A stretch of 64,000 bases of DNA from Maricaulis parjimensis (lineage in GTDB: Bacteria > Pseudomonadota > Alphaproteobacteria > Caulobacterales > Maricaulaceae), in NCBI RefSeq assembly GCF_016817355.1, contig NZ_JADOTT010000001.1, positions 251,094 through 315,093 of the forward strand. The letters are read 5' to 3'. Below the pieces are notes generated by a model, which did not search any database, was not told where the DNA came from, and saw only the letters and a list, made by a program, of their open reading frames with translations. The position numbers were made by a program, and so were the translations under genes. Positions 35,889 to 45,006 of this stretch are shown piece after piece (position 1 is the first letter of the stretch; the number at the start of each line of letters is the position of its first letter).

Positions 35889-38069
35889 TCAATCCATCAG
35901 CTTTTGCATCAGGAAGGTATAGAGCAGGGCATCCCGCCGGGCCGTCTCCGCGAGATTGGCCGCGGCCGAGTGACCACCGGCCGTGTTCTCGTAATAGAGA
36001 TAATCATGGCCGAGCTCTTCCAGGAGATGCGCCATCTTGCGCGCATGACCCGGATGCACCCGGTCGTCGCGGGTCGAGGTGTAGAGATAGATCTCCGGAT
36101 ATTCCCCGTTCGCATCGACATTGTGATAGGGTGAGATCGAACGCAGGAAAGCGCCCTCATCCGGATCCGACGGATCACCGTATTCGCCCATCCAGGACGC
36201 ACCGGCCAGCAGGGTGTGATAGCGCAGCATGTCCAGCAGCGGCACGGCCGAAACGACCGCATTCCACAGATCCGGGCGCTGGGTATACATGACACCCGTC
36301 AGCAGACCGCCATTGGAGCCGCCATACACGCCGGTATGGCGCGGGCTGGTCAGACCGCGGCTATGCATGTCCTCGGCGACCGAGATCAGGTCGTCATAGA
36401 TACGCTGGCGGTTCATTTTCAGACCGGCCTGGTGCCAGGACGGACCGAACTCGCCACCACCGCGGATATTGGCGACCACATAGGCGCCACCATTTTCCAG
36501 CCAGAGACGGCCCCGCGATCCGGAATAGCTCGGACGGATCGACACCTGGAAACCGCCATAGGCGTAGAGCAGGGTAGGCGTCGTGCCATCCATCACCGTG
36601 TCTTCGCGACGCACCACGAAATAGGGAACCATCGTCCCGTCCGTGCTTTCCGCTTCCAGCTGTTCCACGACCAGGCCTTCCGCGTTGAAGCGTTCCGGGA
36701 TCGACTTGATCGGGTCCACACTCAGCTCGGCCGCATTGATCGTGTAAAGCGTGTCCGGCGTCAGGAAGCCCTCGGCATTCATGAAGGCGATGTCTTCATG
36801 CATGTTCGTCGAGCCGAGCGAGATCGTCATATTGTCCGGCACCGGCACCGTGTCCGACGTCCAATGGCCGTCGGCAAAGTGGAAGGCCTCCAGACCGCCC
36901 ACGACATTCTCGTCGATCGCCACCAGCAGGGCCGAGGCCGTCGCGCCGACATTGCCGATCGACTGGCGCGGACCGGGCATGAAGACCGTACGGACTTCCG
37001 GCAGCTCACCGCTTGCCACGAAATCGGCGAAGGTGAAGGACAGCAGCGCGCCAGCCTCATAGGTCGGCCCGCCTTCGATCGGCGTCCAGTCCTCTTCCAC
37101 CGTGAAGACGAGTTCGCCTTCATAGAGGTCCTGGATGCTGGACTTGGCCGGCAGCGGGACCTGGACCGGCTCGGCATCGGCCGGCAGATACCACCAGGTC
37201 GTCTCATAGAAAGTGTCGGCTTCCGACGCCATCATGTAGACCGTGCCGTCCTCGGCCTCCATGCGGAAGGAGAATAGGCCCACATCCGTCCGGTCGCCCC
37301 GGATCACCTCGGTCGCATCCGCCAGATCCGTGCCGCGTTCCCAGCGATAAGAAACAGACGGATAGCCGGATGTGGTGGAGTCGGCTTCGCTGGTGGCCAG
37401 CCCGACCATGACCGTGTCGGCATCCACCCAGGACACACCGCCCTTGGCTTCCGGCGTGACAAAACCGCCCTCGACGAAGGCGCGGTCGGAAATGTCGAAC
37501 TCGCGGCGCGTCGCCGCATCGGAACCGCCATCCGACAGGGTCAGGATGCAGCGGTCATAATCCGGTGCCAGGCAATTGGCGCCACGCCAGACCCAGTTGG
37601 TTTCCTCGGTTTCCGACAGGGCGTCGACATCCAGGATGACATCCCATTCCGGCGCGTCCGTCAGATAGCTTTCCAGCGTCGTGCGGCGCCACAGGCCATG
37701 CGTGTTCTCGGCGTCCTGCCAGAAATTCCAGACATAGCCGCCATAATAGCTGCCATAGGGAATCCGGTCTTCGCTCTGATAGATTTCCAGCGCCTGCTGA
37801 TACAGGCCCTCATACCGCTCATCGCCCTGCAGGCGCGAGAATGTCCGCTCATTCTGGCCTTCGACCCAGGCCAGGGCGTCCTCGCTCTCGACCTCTTCCA
37901 GCCAGACGCGCGGATCATTTTCCGGGTCGATCTGGACAATCTGGCGTCCCGTGCCGGTCTGGTCGGTATCTGTGGTCACGGCATTACCTTCTTCGCTGGC
38001 AGGCTGGCCGCAGGCAGCAAGCGCGAAAACGCTGGCCCCGGCTGCCCAGGCGATGGATCGCTTGAACAT
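35889..38069 (-). CDS. Prolyl oligopeptidase family serine peptidase, lipoprotein
   Basis: 726 residues. The N-terminal lipobox is LAAC (Cys20). A seven-bladed beta-propeller region precedes the C-terminal alpha/beta-hydrolase domain, whose nucleophile Ser585 lies in GGSNGG, with Asp (TRDDRVHP) and His (GGHSAAAN) near the end. The family cleaves proline-containing short peptides. The signal and lipobox place it at the outer membrane or periplasm, unlike cytosolic family members. It is a single-gene unit with its own terminator. Confidence 0.93.
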   Translation of the reverse strand: MFKRSIAWAAGASVFALAACGQPASEEGNAVTTDTDQTGTGRQIVQIDPENDPRVWLEEVESEDALAWVEGQNERTFSRLQGDERYEGLYQQALEIYQSEDRIPYGSYYGGYVWNFWQDAENTHGLWRRTTLESYLTDAPEWDVILDVDALSETEETNWVWRGANCLAPDYDRCILTLSDGGSDAATRREFDISDRAFVEGGFVTPEAKGGVSWVDADTVMVGLATSEADSTTSGYPSVSYRWERGTDLADATEVIRGDRTDVGLFSFRMEAEDGTVYMMASEADTFYETTWWYLPADAEPVQVPLPAKSSIQDLYEGELVFTVEEDWTPIEGGPTYEAGALLSFTFADFVASGELPEVRTVFMPGPRQSIGNVGATASALLVAIDENVVGGLEAFHFADGHWTSDTVPVPDNMTISLGSTNMHEDIAFMNAEGFLTPDTLYTINAAELSVDPIKSIPERFNAEGLVVEQLEAESTDGTMVPYFVVRREDTVMDGTTPTLLYAYGGFQVSIRPSYSGSRGRLWLENGGAYVVANIRGGGEFGPSWHQAGLKMNRQRIYDDLISVAEDMHSRGLTSPRHTGVYGGSNGGLLTGVMYTQRPDLWNAVVSAVPLLDMLRYHTLLAGASWMGEYGDPSDPDEGAFLRSISPYHNVDANGEYPEIYLYTSTRDDRVHPGHARKMAHLLEELGHDYLYYENTAGGHSAAANLAETARRDALLYTFLMQKLMD

Positions 38070-38156
38070 GGTTGTCTCACCCCTTTGACTTCGTGGGGCG
38101 CAGTTAAGCCTGTCCTGCCACTGGACGTAAAGCCGTCTCGGCGGTATCGCAGCTGC

Positions 38157-38975
38157 ATGAAGGCCCGTTTGATGAATGGCGCGGGAAACCGCTTTATCCT
38201 AGCCGACCTGCGTGACGCATCGATCCCGGTCCAGATCCCGGCTGAAACCGTGCGCAGCTGGGCCCGCCAGCATGCCTTCGACCAGCTTCTCGTCCTCGCC
38301 CGCAGCGAGACCGCCGATGCCTATATGCGCATCTGGAATGCCGATGGCGACGAAGTCGGTGCCTGCGGCAATGGTACGCGCGCGGCCGCCTGGGCCCTCA
38401 TGGAGGAAACCGGCGACAAGACCGCCAGCCTCGACACGATGGGTGGCCGGCTGGAGGGCGTGCGGGCCGGACCATTGAGCGTCAGTGTCGACATGGGCCC
38501 GCCACGCCTGGACTGGCAGTCCATCCCGCTGGCCCGGCCGATGGACACGGTCACGCTGGACTATGCCGCCGAGGCCGACGGCATCCGGATCGAAAGTCCC
38601 GGGGCCGTCAATATGGGCAATCCCCACGCCGTCTTCTTCATCCGCGACGTGGAAAGCCTGCCCGTCGCCAAGCTGGGCCGCGAGGTCGAGCTGGATCCGC
38701 TGTTTCCGGAAAAGGTCAATGTCGGCTTCGCGCAAATCTATGATGCCGAACATATACGCCTGCGGGTCTGGGAACGCGGCGCCGGGCTGACAGCGGCCTG
38801 CGGCACCGGAGCCTGCGCCGCGCTCGTGGCGGCCCACAGACGCGGCCTCGCTGCCCGTCACGCCTCGATCATGGCCGATGGCGGCGAGCTCTTTGTGGAA
38901 TGGCGCGAGCACGACAATCACGTCATCCTGACCGGCCCGGTTGAGGATGAGGGCGAAATCACCCTGTCGCTCTGA
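38157..38975 (+). CDS. dapF: Diaminopimelate epimerase
   Basis: Converts LL- to meso-diaminopimelate for lysine and peptidoglycan synthesis. The two catalytic cysteines are present: Cys70 in GACGNGTR and Cys215 in AACGTGACAAL. 272 residues from ATG 38157 (MKARLMNGAGNRF); the open frame extends farther upstream over the prolyl oligopeptidase gene on the other strand, which is not coding here. In relatives dapF is often followed by a MiaB-like gene, but here an exported TPR protein follows. Confidence 0.94.
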   Translation: MKARLMNGAGNRFILADLRDASIPVQIPAETVRSWARQHAFDQLLVLARSETADAYMRIWNADGDEVGACGNGTRAAAWALMEETGDKTASLDTMGGRLEGVRAGPLSVSVDMGPPRLDWQSIPLARPMDTVTLDYAAEADGIRIESPGAVNMGNPHAVFFIRDVESLPVAKLGREVELDPLFPEKVNVGFAQIYDAEHIRLRVWERGAGLTAACGTGACAALVAAHRRGLAARHASIMADGGELFVEWREHDNHVILTGPVEDEGEITLSL

Positions 38976-39081
38976 CCCGGAAATCGCCGCATTAAACGCT
39001 GAGTTTTGCGACAAACAGGCCTTCCTGACGCCACAGATATTTCTATGATCCCCCAAACACTGTCTGTGGGGAGTGAGTGTT

Positions 39082-40377
39082 ATGCGGTTTCTTGCGACAT
39101 CCTTGCTGGCGCTCGCGCTGGGCACAATGCCGGTCCAGGCCCAGGACGAGGCCGTGCCGACCCAACAGACCGTGGCCATGGAACTCTTCGGGCTGGCCAA
39201 TTCCGCCCTGGAATCCGGTGACCATGAAGCCGCTCGCCGCTTCCTCGAAGCCGCACTTGATCTCAAACCGGCTCACCCCGCCATCCTGCGCGGCCTGATG
39301 ATCACGGCCATACGGGCCGAACGGGCCGACGACGCCTTCCTGGCGCTGGAACGCATGGCCGCCGCCGGGATCAGTTTCGACCCGGCTCCGGCCCGCGAAC
39401 TCCTCGAAGCAGCCGACGCGACGCGCTTCGCCGCTATCGTCGCCGCACTGGAAAGCAATCAGGATCCGGTCGGCGAGGCCGAGGTCGTCGCCCGCCTCAA
39501 CGGGATCGATGACCTCATCGAAGGCGTGGCCATGGATATCGAGACGGACCGGATATTCCTGTCCTCCGTGACCGGCCGGGAAATCCTGCTGCTGGAACCC
39601 TTTGCCCGCGACGAGCCGCAGGTCTTTGCTGATCGCGAAGACGGGCTCTGGTCTGTCTTCAGCCTGGCCGTCGATGATCGCTCCCGCCTTGTCTGGGCCG
39701 GGTCAGCCGCCATCGACCAGACCCCGATGGAAGAGGGCGAAGAAGGCGGCACGGCCCTGTTTGCCTTCGATCTGGTCTCGGGCGAGCTCTACCGGCGTTA
39801 TGAAATCGAGGGTGCCGTCCAGATCGCCGACTTCACGGTCCGCGACGGCGTGGTCTACGCCTCCGACAGCCAGGCGCCCCGCGTCTATGTGCTCAACAGC
39901 CTGTCCGGTCAGCTGGAAGTTCTGGCCGAGGACCCGCGCTTCATCAGCCTGCAGGGCGTCGCCCTGGCCCGCGGCGCCGTGATTGTGGCCGATTATGCGA
40001 CCGGCCTTTGGCGCATTGATCTGGGTGATGGCGGCGTGTCGCTGATCCGCGCCGGCGAGGAGAGCCTGATTGGCATTGACGGTCTGCGCCAGACCCGTGA
40101 TGGCCGTCTTCTGGCTGTGCGCAATGGCACACGCCCGCACCAGGTCATGGCCATTGATCTCGACGAGACCGGGCATGCCGTCCGTGAAACTGAAGTTCTT
40201 CTCCGCAGCCATCCCGAACTGGGTGGTGAGTGGGGCGAACCCACCCTGGTCGATCCGGCCGACGGGCGGGCCTGGCTCCTGTCCAATGCCGCCTGGCCCT
40301 GGTTCTCCGCCGATGCGGCCGACCGGCCGGCTTCCGGTCCGCCAGCAGCGACGGTTCTGGAGATGGACCTTCCGTAA
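39082..40377 (+). CDS. Exported TPR plus beta-propeller protein (SMP-30/gluconolactonase-like)
   Basis: 431 residues from ATG 39082, with GGGGAG nine bases upstream (the GTG at 39073 is an alternative). A signal peptide (cleavage after VQA) is followed by TPR-like helices (residues about 30-110; FGLANSALESGDHEAARRFL). A beta-propeller of SMP-30/NHL type follows (DRIFLSSVTGREIL, VYASDSQAPRVYVLN, LARGAVIVADYATGLWRIDL). Its ligand is unknown; a periplasmic binding or lactonase role is possible. Confidence 0.7.
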   Translation: MRFLATSLLALALGTMPVQAQDEAVPTQQTVAMELFGLANSALESGDHEAARRFLEAALDLKPAHPAILRGLMITAIRAERADDAFLALERMAAAGISFDPAPARELLEAADATRFAAIVAALESNQDPVGEAEVVARLNGIDDLIEGVAMDIETDRIFLSSVTGREILLLEPFARDEPQVFADREDGLWSVFSLAVDDRSRLVWAGSAAIDQTPMEEGEEGGTALFAFDLVSGELYRRYEIEGAVQIADFTVRDGVVYASDSQAPRVYVLNSLSGQLEVLAEDPRFISLQGVALARGAVIVADYATGLWRIDLGDGGVSLIRAGEESLIGIDGLRQTRDGRLLAVRNGTRPHQVMAIDLDETGHAVRETEVLLRSHPELGGEWGEPTLVDPADGRAWLLSNAAWPWFSADAADRPASGPPAATVLEMDLP

Positions 40378-40471
40378 ACGCGCAGCTCAGCTTTCGTTCA
40401 CCGCTTTCTCATAATCTTGATTCGCGAGGGGAGTGTGGGCCCGTTGGCCCGTCCGCTTCACGGAGGTTGAG

Positions 40472-40750
40472 ATGGCGGATATTGATCGCGAGTTCGAAGT
40501 CCAATTCCTGCAGGGCATGCGGCTGACCACAGCCGAGATCACCTATTACATGCCCGATCACCCGGCCCTGCTTCAGACCTTTCTCTGGCAGACCCAGGAC
40601 ATCGCCCCGAAATATCCGCGGCTTGTGCGTTTTCTGGATTTCTGGAAGCGCGAGATTGATGCCGTCATCCATTCCGTACAGGTCGCCCATCACGGACTGG
40701 TCTCCCCGGCCGTCTGGCGTTTCGCCGACTTCCAGGGCCGCCTCAACTAG
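40472..40750 (+). CDS. usg: Usg family protein
   Basis: 92 residues, DUF-type Usg family, first described upstream of trpF in Caulobacter (from memory). The sequence EFEVQFLQGMRLTTAEITYYMPDHP followed by LQTFLWQTQDIAPKYPRL is characteristic. ATG 40472 has CGGAGG six bases upstream. Function unknown. Here it lies about 33 kb from trpF, so the ancestral linkage has been broken. Confidence 0.85.
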   Translation: MADIDREFEVQFLQGMRLTTAEITYYMPDHPALLQTFLWQTQDIAPKYPRLVRFLDFWKREIDAVIHSVQVAHHGLVSPAVWRFADFQGRLN

Positions 40751-40753
40751 GCG

Positions 40754-41104
40754 CTACTGACCGTCCAGGCCCATGCCGCAGGCTTGCCGGAAAACCGGGT
40801 CGGCCGAGCTGACCCGCTGGCGCAGATTGAGCACCTGGTCGAGGCTGAACCCCAGAGCGTCCACAAGGTCCTGCGGTTCACCCACCCGGCTCATATTGGG
40901 CATGGCGGCTGCGATCACGCGACGCTGGTTCAGACTGAAGCGGGAGCCGGCTTCACGTTCAAGGCAACCACACGCAGCTGCATCCCCGCCCTGGCTCAGG
41001 CAAGCCTCCAGGATTGGATTGTCTGACGTCTCCGGGTCTGTCTCCGGCGGAGCGGTTAGTCCCGCTGCCAAGCCCAGAGCCAGGACCAGCGCCTTGCCCA
41101 TCAT
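40754..41104 (-). CDS. Small exported protein with cysteine pairs
   Basis: 116 residues from ATG 41104 (ATG 41101 also possible). It has a short signal peptide (ALVLALGLAAGLTA) and a mature part with four cysteines (CLSQGGDAAACGCLERE, QACGMG), possibly two disulfides. The helical tail follows. No known family is recognised. It is convergent with usg with a 3-bp spacer. Confidence 0.6.
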   Translation of the reverse strand: MMGKALVLALGLAAGLTAPPETDPETSDNPILEACLSQGGDAAACGCLEREAGSRFSLNQRRVIAAAMPNMSRVGEPQDLVDALGFSLDQVLNLRQRVSSADPVFRQACGMGLDGQ

Positions 41105-41263
41105 GTCGTGTCCTCACCCATGCACATGGTCGCGTGCTTGCCGGTCTGTTTCGCCAAACCCGGACGAATTGTCACCCCGACGCCACGAATTCGACCCTTT
41201 CCCCAGCGCGCAGACAAGTCATAATCAAATTCACGAGGGACGTTCGAGTTTCAAGGAGCCCCC

Positions 41264-41791
41264 ATGCGACGCATTCTGATTGGCCTGACCGCGGCCGCCA
41301 CCCTGGCAGCCTGTGCAACGCCCACCCCCTACCAGGCAGCCGATGGCGGCCGCAGCGGGTATTCGCAGACCCAGATCGAATCCAACCGTTTCCGGATCTC
41401 CTTCCGGGGCAATTCCCTGACCGACCGCGAGACGACAGAGAACTATCTGCTCTACCGGGCCGCCGAGCTGACGGTCGAGAACGGGTATGACTATTTCACG
41501 GTCGTCACACGGGCGACGGATGAAGATACCCGGGTGACAGGCACCGGCATCCACCGCTCCTATTATTCCGCCTTCCCCGTGCACTACACCTATTACCACC
41601 CGCGTTGGGGCTGGCGGGGCTGGCGGGACCCGTTCTGGGATGACCTGAATTATCGTGAAATCACGCGCTATGAAGCCAGCGCGGAGATCTTCATGGGCCG
41701 AGGCGAGCGGCCCGATGATCCGGAGGCCTTCGATGCCCGCGATGTGATGGGCAATCTGGGCAGCGAAATCATCCGCCCGGAAGCGGACTAG
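41264..41791 (+). CDS. CC0125/CC1285-type lipoprotein
   Basis: 175 residues with a lipobox (LAAC, Cys17). The mature part starts ATPTPYQAADGGRSGYSQTQIE, a phrase I associate with the Caulobacter CC0125/CC1285 lipoprotein family. Aromatic-rich YYHPRWGWRGWRDPFW follows, a probable membrane-contact patch. Function unknown. A bidirectional hairpin at 41799-41832 ends the unit. Confidence 0.78.
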   Translation: MRRILIGLTAAATLAACATPTPYQAADGGRSGYSQTQIESNRFRISFRGNSLTDRETTENYLLYRAAELTVENGYDYFTVVTRATDEDTRVTGTGIHRSYYSAFPVHYTYYHPRWGWRGWRDPFWDDLNYREITRYEASAEIFMGRGERPDDPEAFDARDVMGNLGSEIIRPEAD

Positions 41792-41798
41792 ACACAAC

Positions 41799-41832
41799 AA
41801 AAAAGGCCGGCCCCAGCGCCGGCCTTTCTTTT
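41799..41832. terminator. Intrinsic terminator between lipoprotein and TonB receptor
   Basis: AAAAAA-GGCCGGC (41805-41811) pairs with GCCGGCC (41818-41824) and TTT after it, with TTTCTTTTC downstream on the plus strand and AAAAAA upstream, so it works in both directions. Confidence 0.85.
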
Positions 41833-41910
41833 CGGGCCGGGAAATGTCGCCATTCGGCCACGCTTGGTGCGTGATCTGCACAAGAATACGGACCTCGCAG
41901 GCCGCTGCGC

Positions 41911-41939
41911 TTGACACTCACTATCAGTCTGAATACCCC
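41911..41939 (+). promoter_or_regulatory. Candidate promoter of the TonB receptor gene
   Basis: A perfect TTGACA lies at 41911-41916. At 17 bases the -10 position reads TACCCC, which is poor, so this is only a candidate. I searched for a Fur box and found no clear one. Confidence 0.25.
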
Positions 41940-41940
41940 G

Positions 41941-41963
41941 CCTCTGAAAATAATTCGCAGAGG
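41941..41963 (+). promoter_or_regulatory. Leader stem-loop covering the ribosome binding site
   Basis: CCTCTG (41941-41946) is perfectly complementary to CAGAGG (41958-41963) around an A/T-rich 11-base loop. The 3' arm is the only Shine-Dalgarno-like stretch (AGAGG) before ATG 41974, so the structure could hide the ribosome binding site. Confidence 0.45.
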
Positions 41964-41973
41964 CATTCCCAAC

Positions 41974-44070
41974 ATGTTCAAGTCCCGCGTTCTTCTGGCC
42001 ACGACCGCCCTCACCCTGGGCCTGGGCGCCGCGCCCGTCTTCGCGCAAGAGGATGAAGACGTCATCCGCGTCGATGGCCGCTACCTCTCCCTCGACCAGC
42101 TCAATGCGGTGAAGACGCCGACGCCGATCATCGATGTTCCGCAAAGCCTGTCCATCGTGCCGGAAGTGCAGATCCTCGAGCAGGGCTATGACAATCTGGG
42201 TGACATCCTGCGCTATACGCCGGGCCTGTCGACCAGCCAGGGCGAAGGGCACCGGGACGCGATCAATATCCGCGGCAACCAGTCGACCGCCGACTTCTTC
42301 CTCAATGGCATCCGCGACGACGTCCAATACTACCGCCCGCTCTACAATCTGGAACAGGTGGAAATCCTGCGCGGCTCCAATGCCCTCCTCTTCGGCCGCG
42401 GTGGTGGCGGCGGCGTCATCAACCGCGTCACGAAATCCCCCTCGCTGGAGGAAGACTTCACCGATGCCAGCGCCAGCCTGAACACCTTCGGTGCCTACCA
42501 GGTCACCGGCGACACCAATTGGGTGCTCGGTGGGTCGTCCGCCGTGCGCCTGAACGCCTTCGTCGAGGAAATGGCCAATCACCGCGACGCTTTCGAAGGC
42601 ACGCGCTACGGCATCAACCCGACCCTGCGCACCGAACTGGGCGCCCGCACGACGGCGACCATCTTCTACGAATACCTCAATGATGACCGGGTCGTGGACC
42701 GGGGTGTGCCGTCGGTCGCAACGTCCTACGGGCCGAGTGCCCCGCTCGCCGGGTTCGACGATGTCTTCTTCGGCTCGCCGGATGAAAACCGTACCACGCT
42801 GGAAGCGCACACGGTCCGCCTGCGCCTGGACCATGAGTTTTCCAACCAACTGCGCGGCAATGTCACGGCCCAATACGCCGATTATGACAAGGCCTATCAG
42901 AACCTCTACGCCGCCCGCTTCGACAATTCCGTGGCGCCGGCCCTGGTCACGCTGGACGGTTACCGCGACACCACGGCCCGCACCAATCTGGTGATCCAGG
43001 CCAATCTGGTCGGCGAGTTCCAAACCGGCCAGATCGGCCACACGCTTCTCATCGGCGGTGAATATGGCGACCAGGACACCGCGAATGCCCGCTGGGACAA
43101 TGTCTTCGCGGCCAATAATGACGACCAGATCACGATCAGCCTGTCCGATCCGCTCAACATTCCGGCCTTCAGCTTCTCCGATGCTGCCCGCGACCGGCAG
43201 TCCGAGGTGAGCTTCACCTCGCTTTACGTTCAGGACCAGATCGACCTGACCGACGCCTTCAAAATCGTCATTGGTGCCCGCCTTGATCGGTTCGACGTCT
43301 CGGTTCTGGACCTGCGCGCCGTGTCGGCCACCGATGATGGCCGCCGCGGCCGCGTCGATGAGGAAGTCTCGCCGCGCTTCGGCCTGATCTACAAGCCGGC
43401 GGAGAACCTCTCCTTTTATGCCAGCTATTCGGAAACCTTCCTGCCCAGCGCCGGTGACCAGTTCCTGACCCTGTCCACCACGACGGAAGACATTGCGCCG
43501 CAAGTCTTCGAGAACCGGGAGATCGGGGCCAAGTGGGATATCAATTCCCAGCTCAGCTTCACCGCCGCCCTGTTCCGCCTGGAGCGCGGCGCCTTCACCA
43601 CGGTGGATCCGGATGATCCCTCCATCGTCACGACGGTGACGGGCAGCACGACACAGGGTGTTGAGCTCCAGCTGTCCGGTTCCCTCACGGAGGCCTGGTC
43701 CATCAGTGCGGGCTATTCCTGGCTGGACGGCGAGATCGATGGCGGCAGTTTCGACGGCAATGTCACCCGCCAGACCCCCACCCACATGGCCTCGCTCTGG
43801 AACCGCTATCAGGTCAATGACCAGCTGGCCCTCGCCCTGGGCGCAACCTTCCAGGACGCCTATTTCGTCCGCGAGGACAATTCCGTCCTGGTCCCGTCCT
43901 ATACGCGTATCGACGCAGCGGCCTTCTATGACCTGTCGGACACGACGCGCCTCCAGCTCAATGTCGAGAACCTGCTCGATGAGAGCTATTTCCCCGACGC
44001 GCACTCCAACACCAATATCTCGACGGGCGAGCCGCTGAACGCCCGCCTCACGATCCGCCACCGCTTCTAG
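41974..44070 (+). CDS. TonB-dependent siderophore receptor
   Basis: 698 residues from ATG 41974, which begins a normal signal peptide (MFKSRVLLATTALTLG...VFAQ); the upstream in-frame ATG is not needed. A plug domain (IDVPQSLSIVPEVQILEQGYDNLGDIL, INIRGNQSTADFFLNGIRDD, LRGSNALLFGRGGGGGVINRVTK) is followed by a 22-strand barrel ending in the terminal F (LTIRHRF). It resembles catecholate (Fiu-type) receptors, but the ligand is not determined. The leader stem-loop at 41941-41963 may limit translation. Confidence 0.93.
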   Translation: MFKSRVLLATTALTLGLGAAPVFAQEDEDVIRVDGRYLSLDQLNAVKTPTPIIDVPQSLSIVPEVQILEQGYDNLGDILRYTPGLSTSQGEGHRDAINIRGNQSTADFFLNGIRDDVQYYRPLYNLEQVEILRGSNALLFGRGGGGGVINRVTKSPSLEEDFTDASASLNTFGAYQVTGDTNWVLGGSSAVRLNAFVEEMANHRDAFEGTRYGINPTLRTELGARTTATIFYEYLNDDRVVDRGVPSVATSYGPSAPLAGFDDVFFGSPDENRTTLEAHTVRLRLDHEFSNQLRGNVTAQYADYDKAYQNLYAARFDNSVAPALVTLDGYRDTTARTNLVIQANLVGEFQTGQIGHTLLIGGEYGDQDTANARWDNVFAANNDDQITISLSDPLNIPAFSFSDAARDRQSEVSFTSLYVQDQIDLTDAFKIVIGARLDRFDVSVLDLRAVSATDDGRRGRVDEEVSPRFGLIYKPAENLSFYASYSETFLPSAGDQFLTLSTTTEDIAPQVFENREIGAKWDINSQLSFTAALFRLERGAFTTVDPDDPSIVTTVTGSTTQGVELQLSGSLTEAWSISAGYSWLDGEIDGGSFDGNVTRQTPTHMASLWNRYQVNDQLALALGATFQDAYFVREDNSVLVPSYTRIDAAAFYDLSDTTRLQLNVENLLDESYFPDAHSNTNISTGEPLNARLTIRHRF

Positions 44071-44090
44071 CGTCACGGCGTTCGCGCACG

Positions 44091-44125
44091 AAAAAGGCCG
44101 GGGCAATCTGCCCCGGCCTTTCTTG
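44091..44125. terminator. Bidirectional terminator after TonB receptor
   Basis: AAAGGCCGGGGCA (44093-44105) pairs with TGCCCCGGCCTTT (44109-44121) with a 3-base loop. AAAAA precedes and TTTCTT follows, so it serves both convergent genes. Confidence 0.9.
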
Positions 44126-44145
44126 TATCTGCAATGCGGACGCCC

Positions 44146-44922
44146 TTATTTCGGGGGCATGCGCGCGCCAGCGTCCAGGCGGACGCATTCGGCGTTGATA
44201 TAGTCGTTGGAGACCATGAAATTGACCAGGTCTGCATACTCTTCCGGCGTGCCGAAGCGCTGCGGGAATTGCAGATGGCTGGCCAGGTTCACTTTCACTT
44301 CCGGCGGCATCTGCTTGTAGATCGGCGTCTCGAAGAAGCCCGGCAGGATCGTGTTCACACGAATGCCTTCACGGGCCAGGTCACGGGCCATCGGCAGGGT
44401 CATGCCGTAAATGCCACCCTTGGACGAGGCATAGGCCACCTGGCCGATCTGGCCATCCTGGGCCGCCACGGAGGCGGTATTGACGATGACGCCACGGCCG
44501 GACGCATCCGGGTCCAGGGTCAGCATGCCGGCGGCGGACAGGGCCGCGCAGTTGAAGCTGCCGATCAGATTGACGTTCACGACCAGGGCAAACTTGTCCA
44601 GCTGGTGCATGACGATGTCGCCGGACGAAGAGCGGCGGGCGGTCTTCTCGGCCCAGCCAATGCCGGCGCAATTGACCAGGACGCGTTCCTGGCCGTGGGC
44701 GGCACGGGCAATCTCGAAACCGGCTTTCACGCTTTCCGGATCCGCGACATTGACCTTGGCAAAAACACCGCCGAGCTCGGCGGCGACAGCCTGGCCGCGC
44801 TCTTCATTCATGTCGAAAATGGCGACTTTGGCACCCTCGGCGGCCAGACGGCGGGCTGTGCCTTCGCCGAGACCGGATGCACCGCCGGTGACGACGGCCG
44901 CTACGGAATTGTCGATTTTCAT
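44146..44922 (-). CDS. SDR-family oxidoreductase, 3-hydroxyacyl-CoA dehydrogenase type 2-like
   Basis: 258 residues with the cofactor motif TGGASGLG, NCAG (NAG-type) and the catalytic YASSK with Ser upstream (NTASVAA). Overall wording (ERVLVNCAGIGWAEKTA, ILPGFFETPIYKQMPPEV, RLDAGARMPPK) matches the HSD17B10-like subgroup of branched-chain/fatty acyl-CoA degradation. The C-terminal motif MPPK is typical. A structured region with a terminator hairpin lies 50 bp upstream of the ATG on the same strand, so transcription may be attenuated. Confidence 0.88.
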   Translation of the reverse strand: MKIDNSVAAVVTGGASGLGEGTARRLAAEGAKVAIFDMNEERGQAVAAELGGVFAKVNVADPESVKAGFEIARAAHGQERVLVNCAGIGWAEKTARRSSSGDIVMHQLDKFALVVNVNLIGSFNCAALSAAGMLTLDPDASGRGVIVNTASVAAQDGQIGQVAYASSKGGIYGMTLPMARDLAREGIRVNTILPGFFETPIYKQMPPEVKVNLASHLQFPQRFGTPEEYADLVNFMVSNDYINAECVRLDAGARMPPK

Positions 44923-44970
44923 GTGACTTCCCCTTTATCGATTATGCCAAGCGACATAGCCCGTCGGCGC

Positions 44971-45006
44971 GGAAAAGAAAACGCGCCGCCTGTGTGCGGC
45001 GGCGCG
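44971..45006 (-). terminator. Intrinsic terminator of a candidate RNA or leader
   Basis: CGCGCCGCC (44982-44990) pairs with GGCGGCGCG (44998-45006), loop 7 bases. On the minus strand it is followed by TTTTCTTTTCC. It ends a minus-strand transcript 50 bp before the SDR start codon, acting either as an RNA 3' end or as an attenuator. Confidence 0.65.

Noticed and set aside
41900-41945. Possible Fur box before the siderophore receptor
   Set aside because: No stretch matched the Fur consensus well enough on either strand.
41788-44106. 772-codon minus frame over the TonB receptor
   Set aside because: Complement of a full receptor with plug and barrel motifs.
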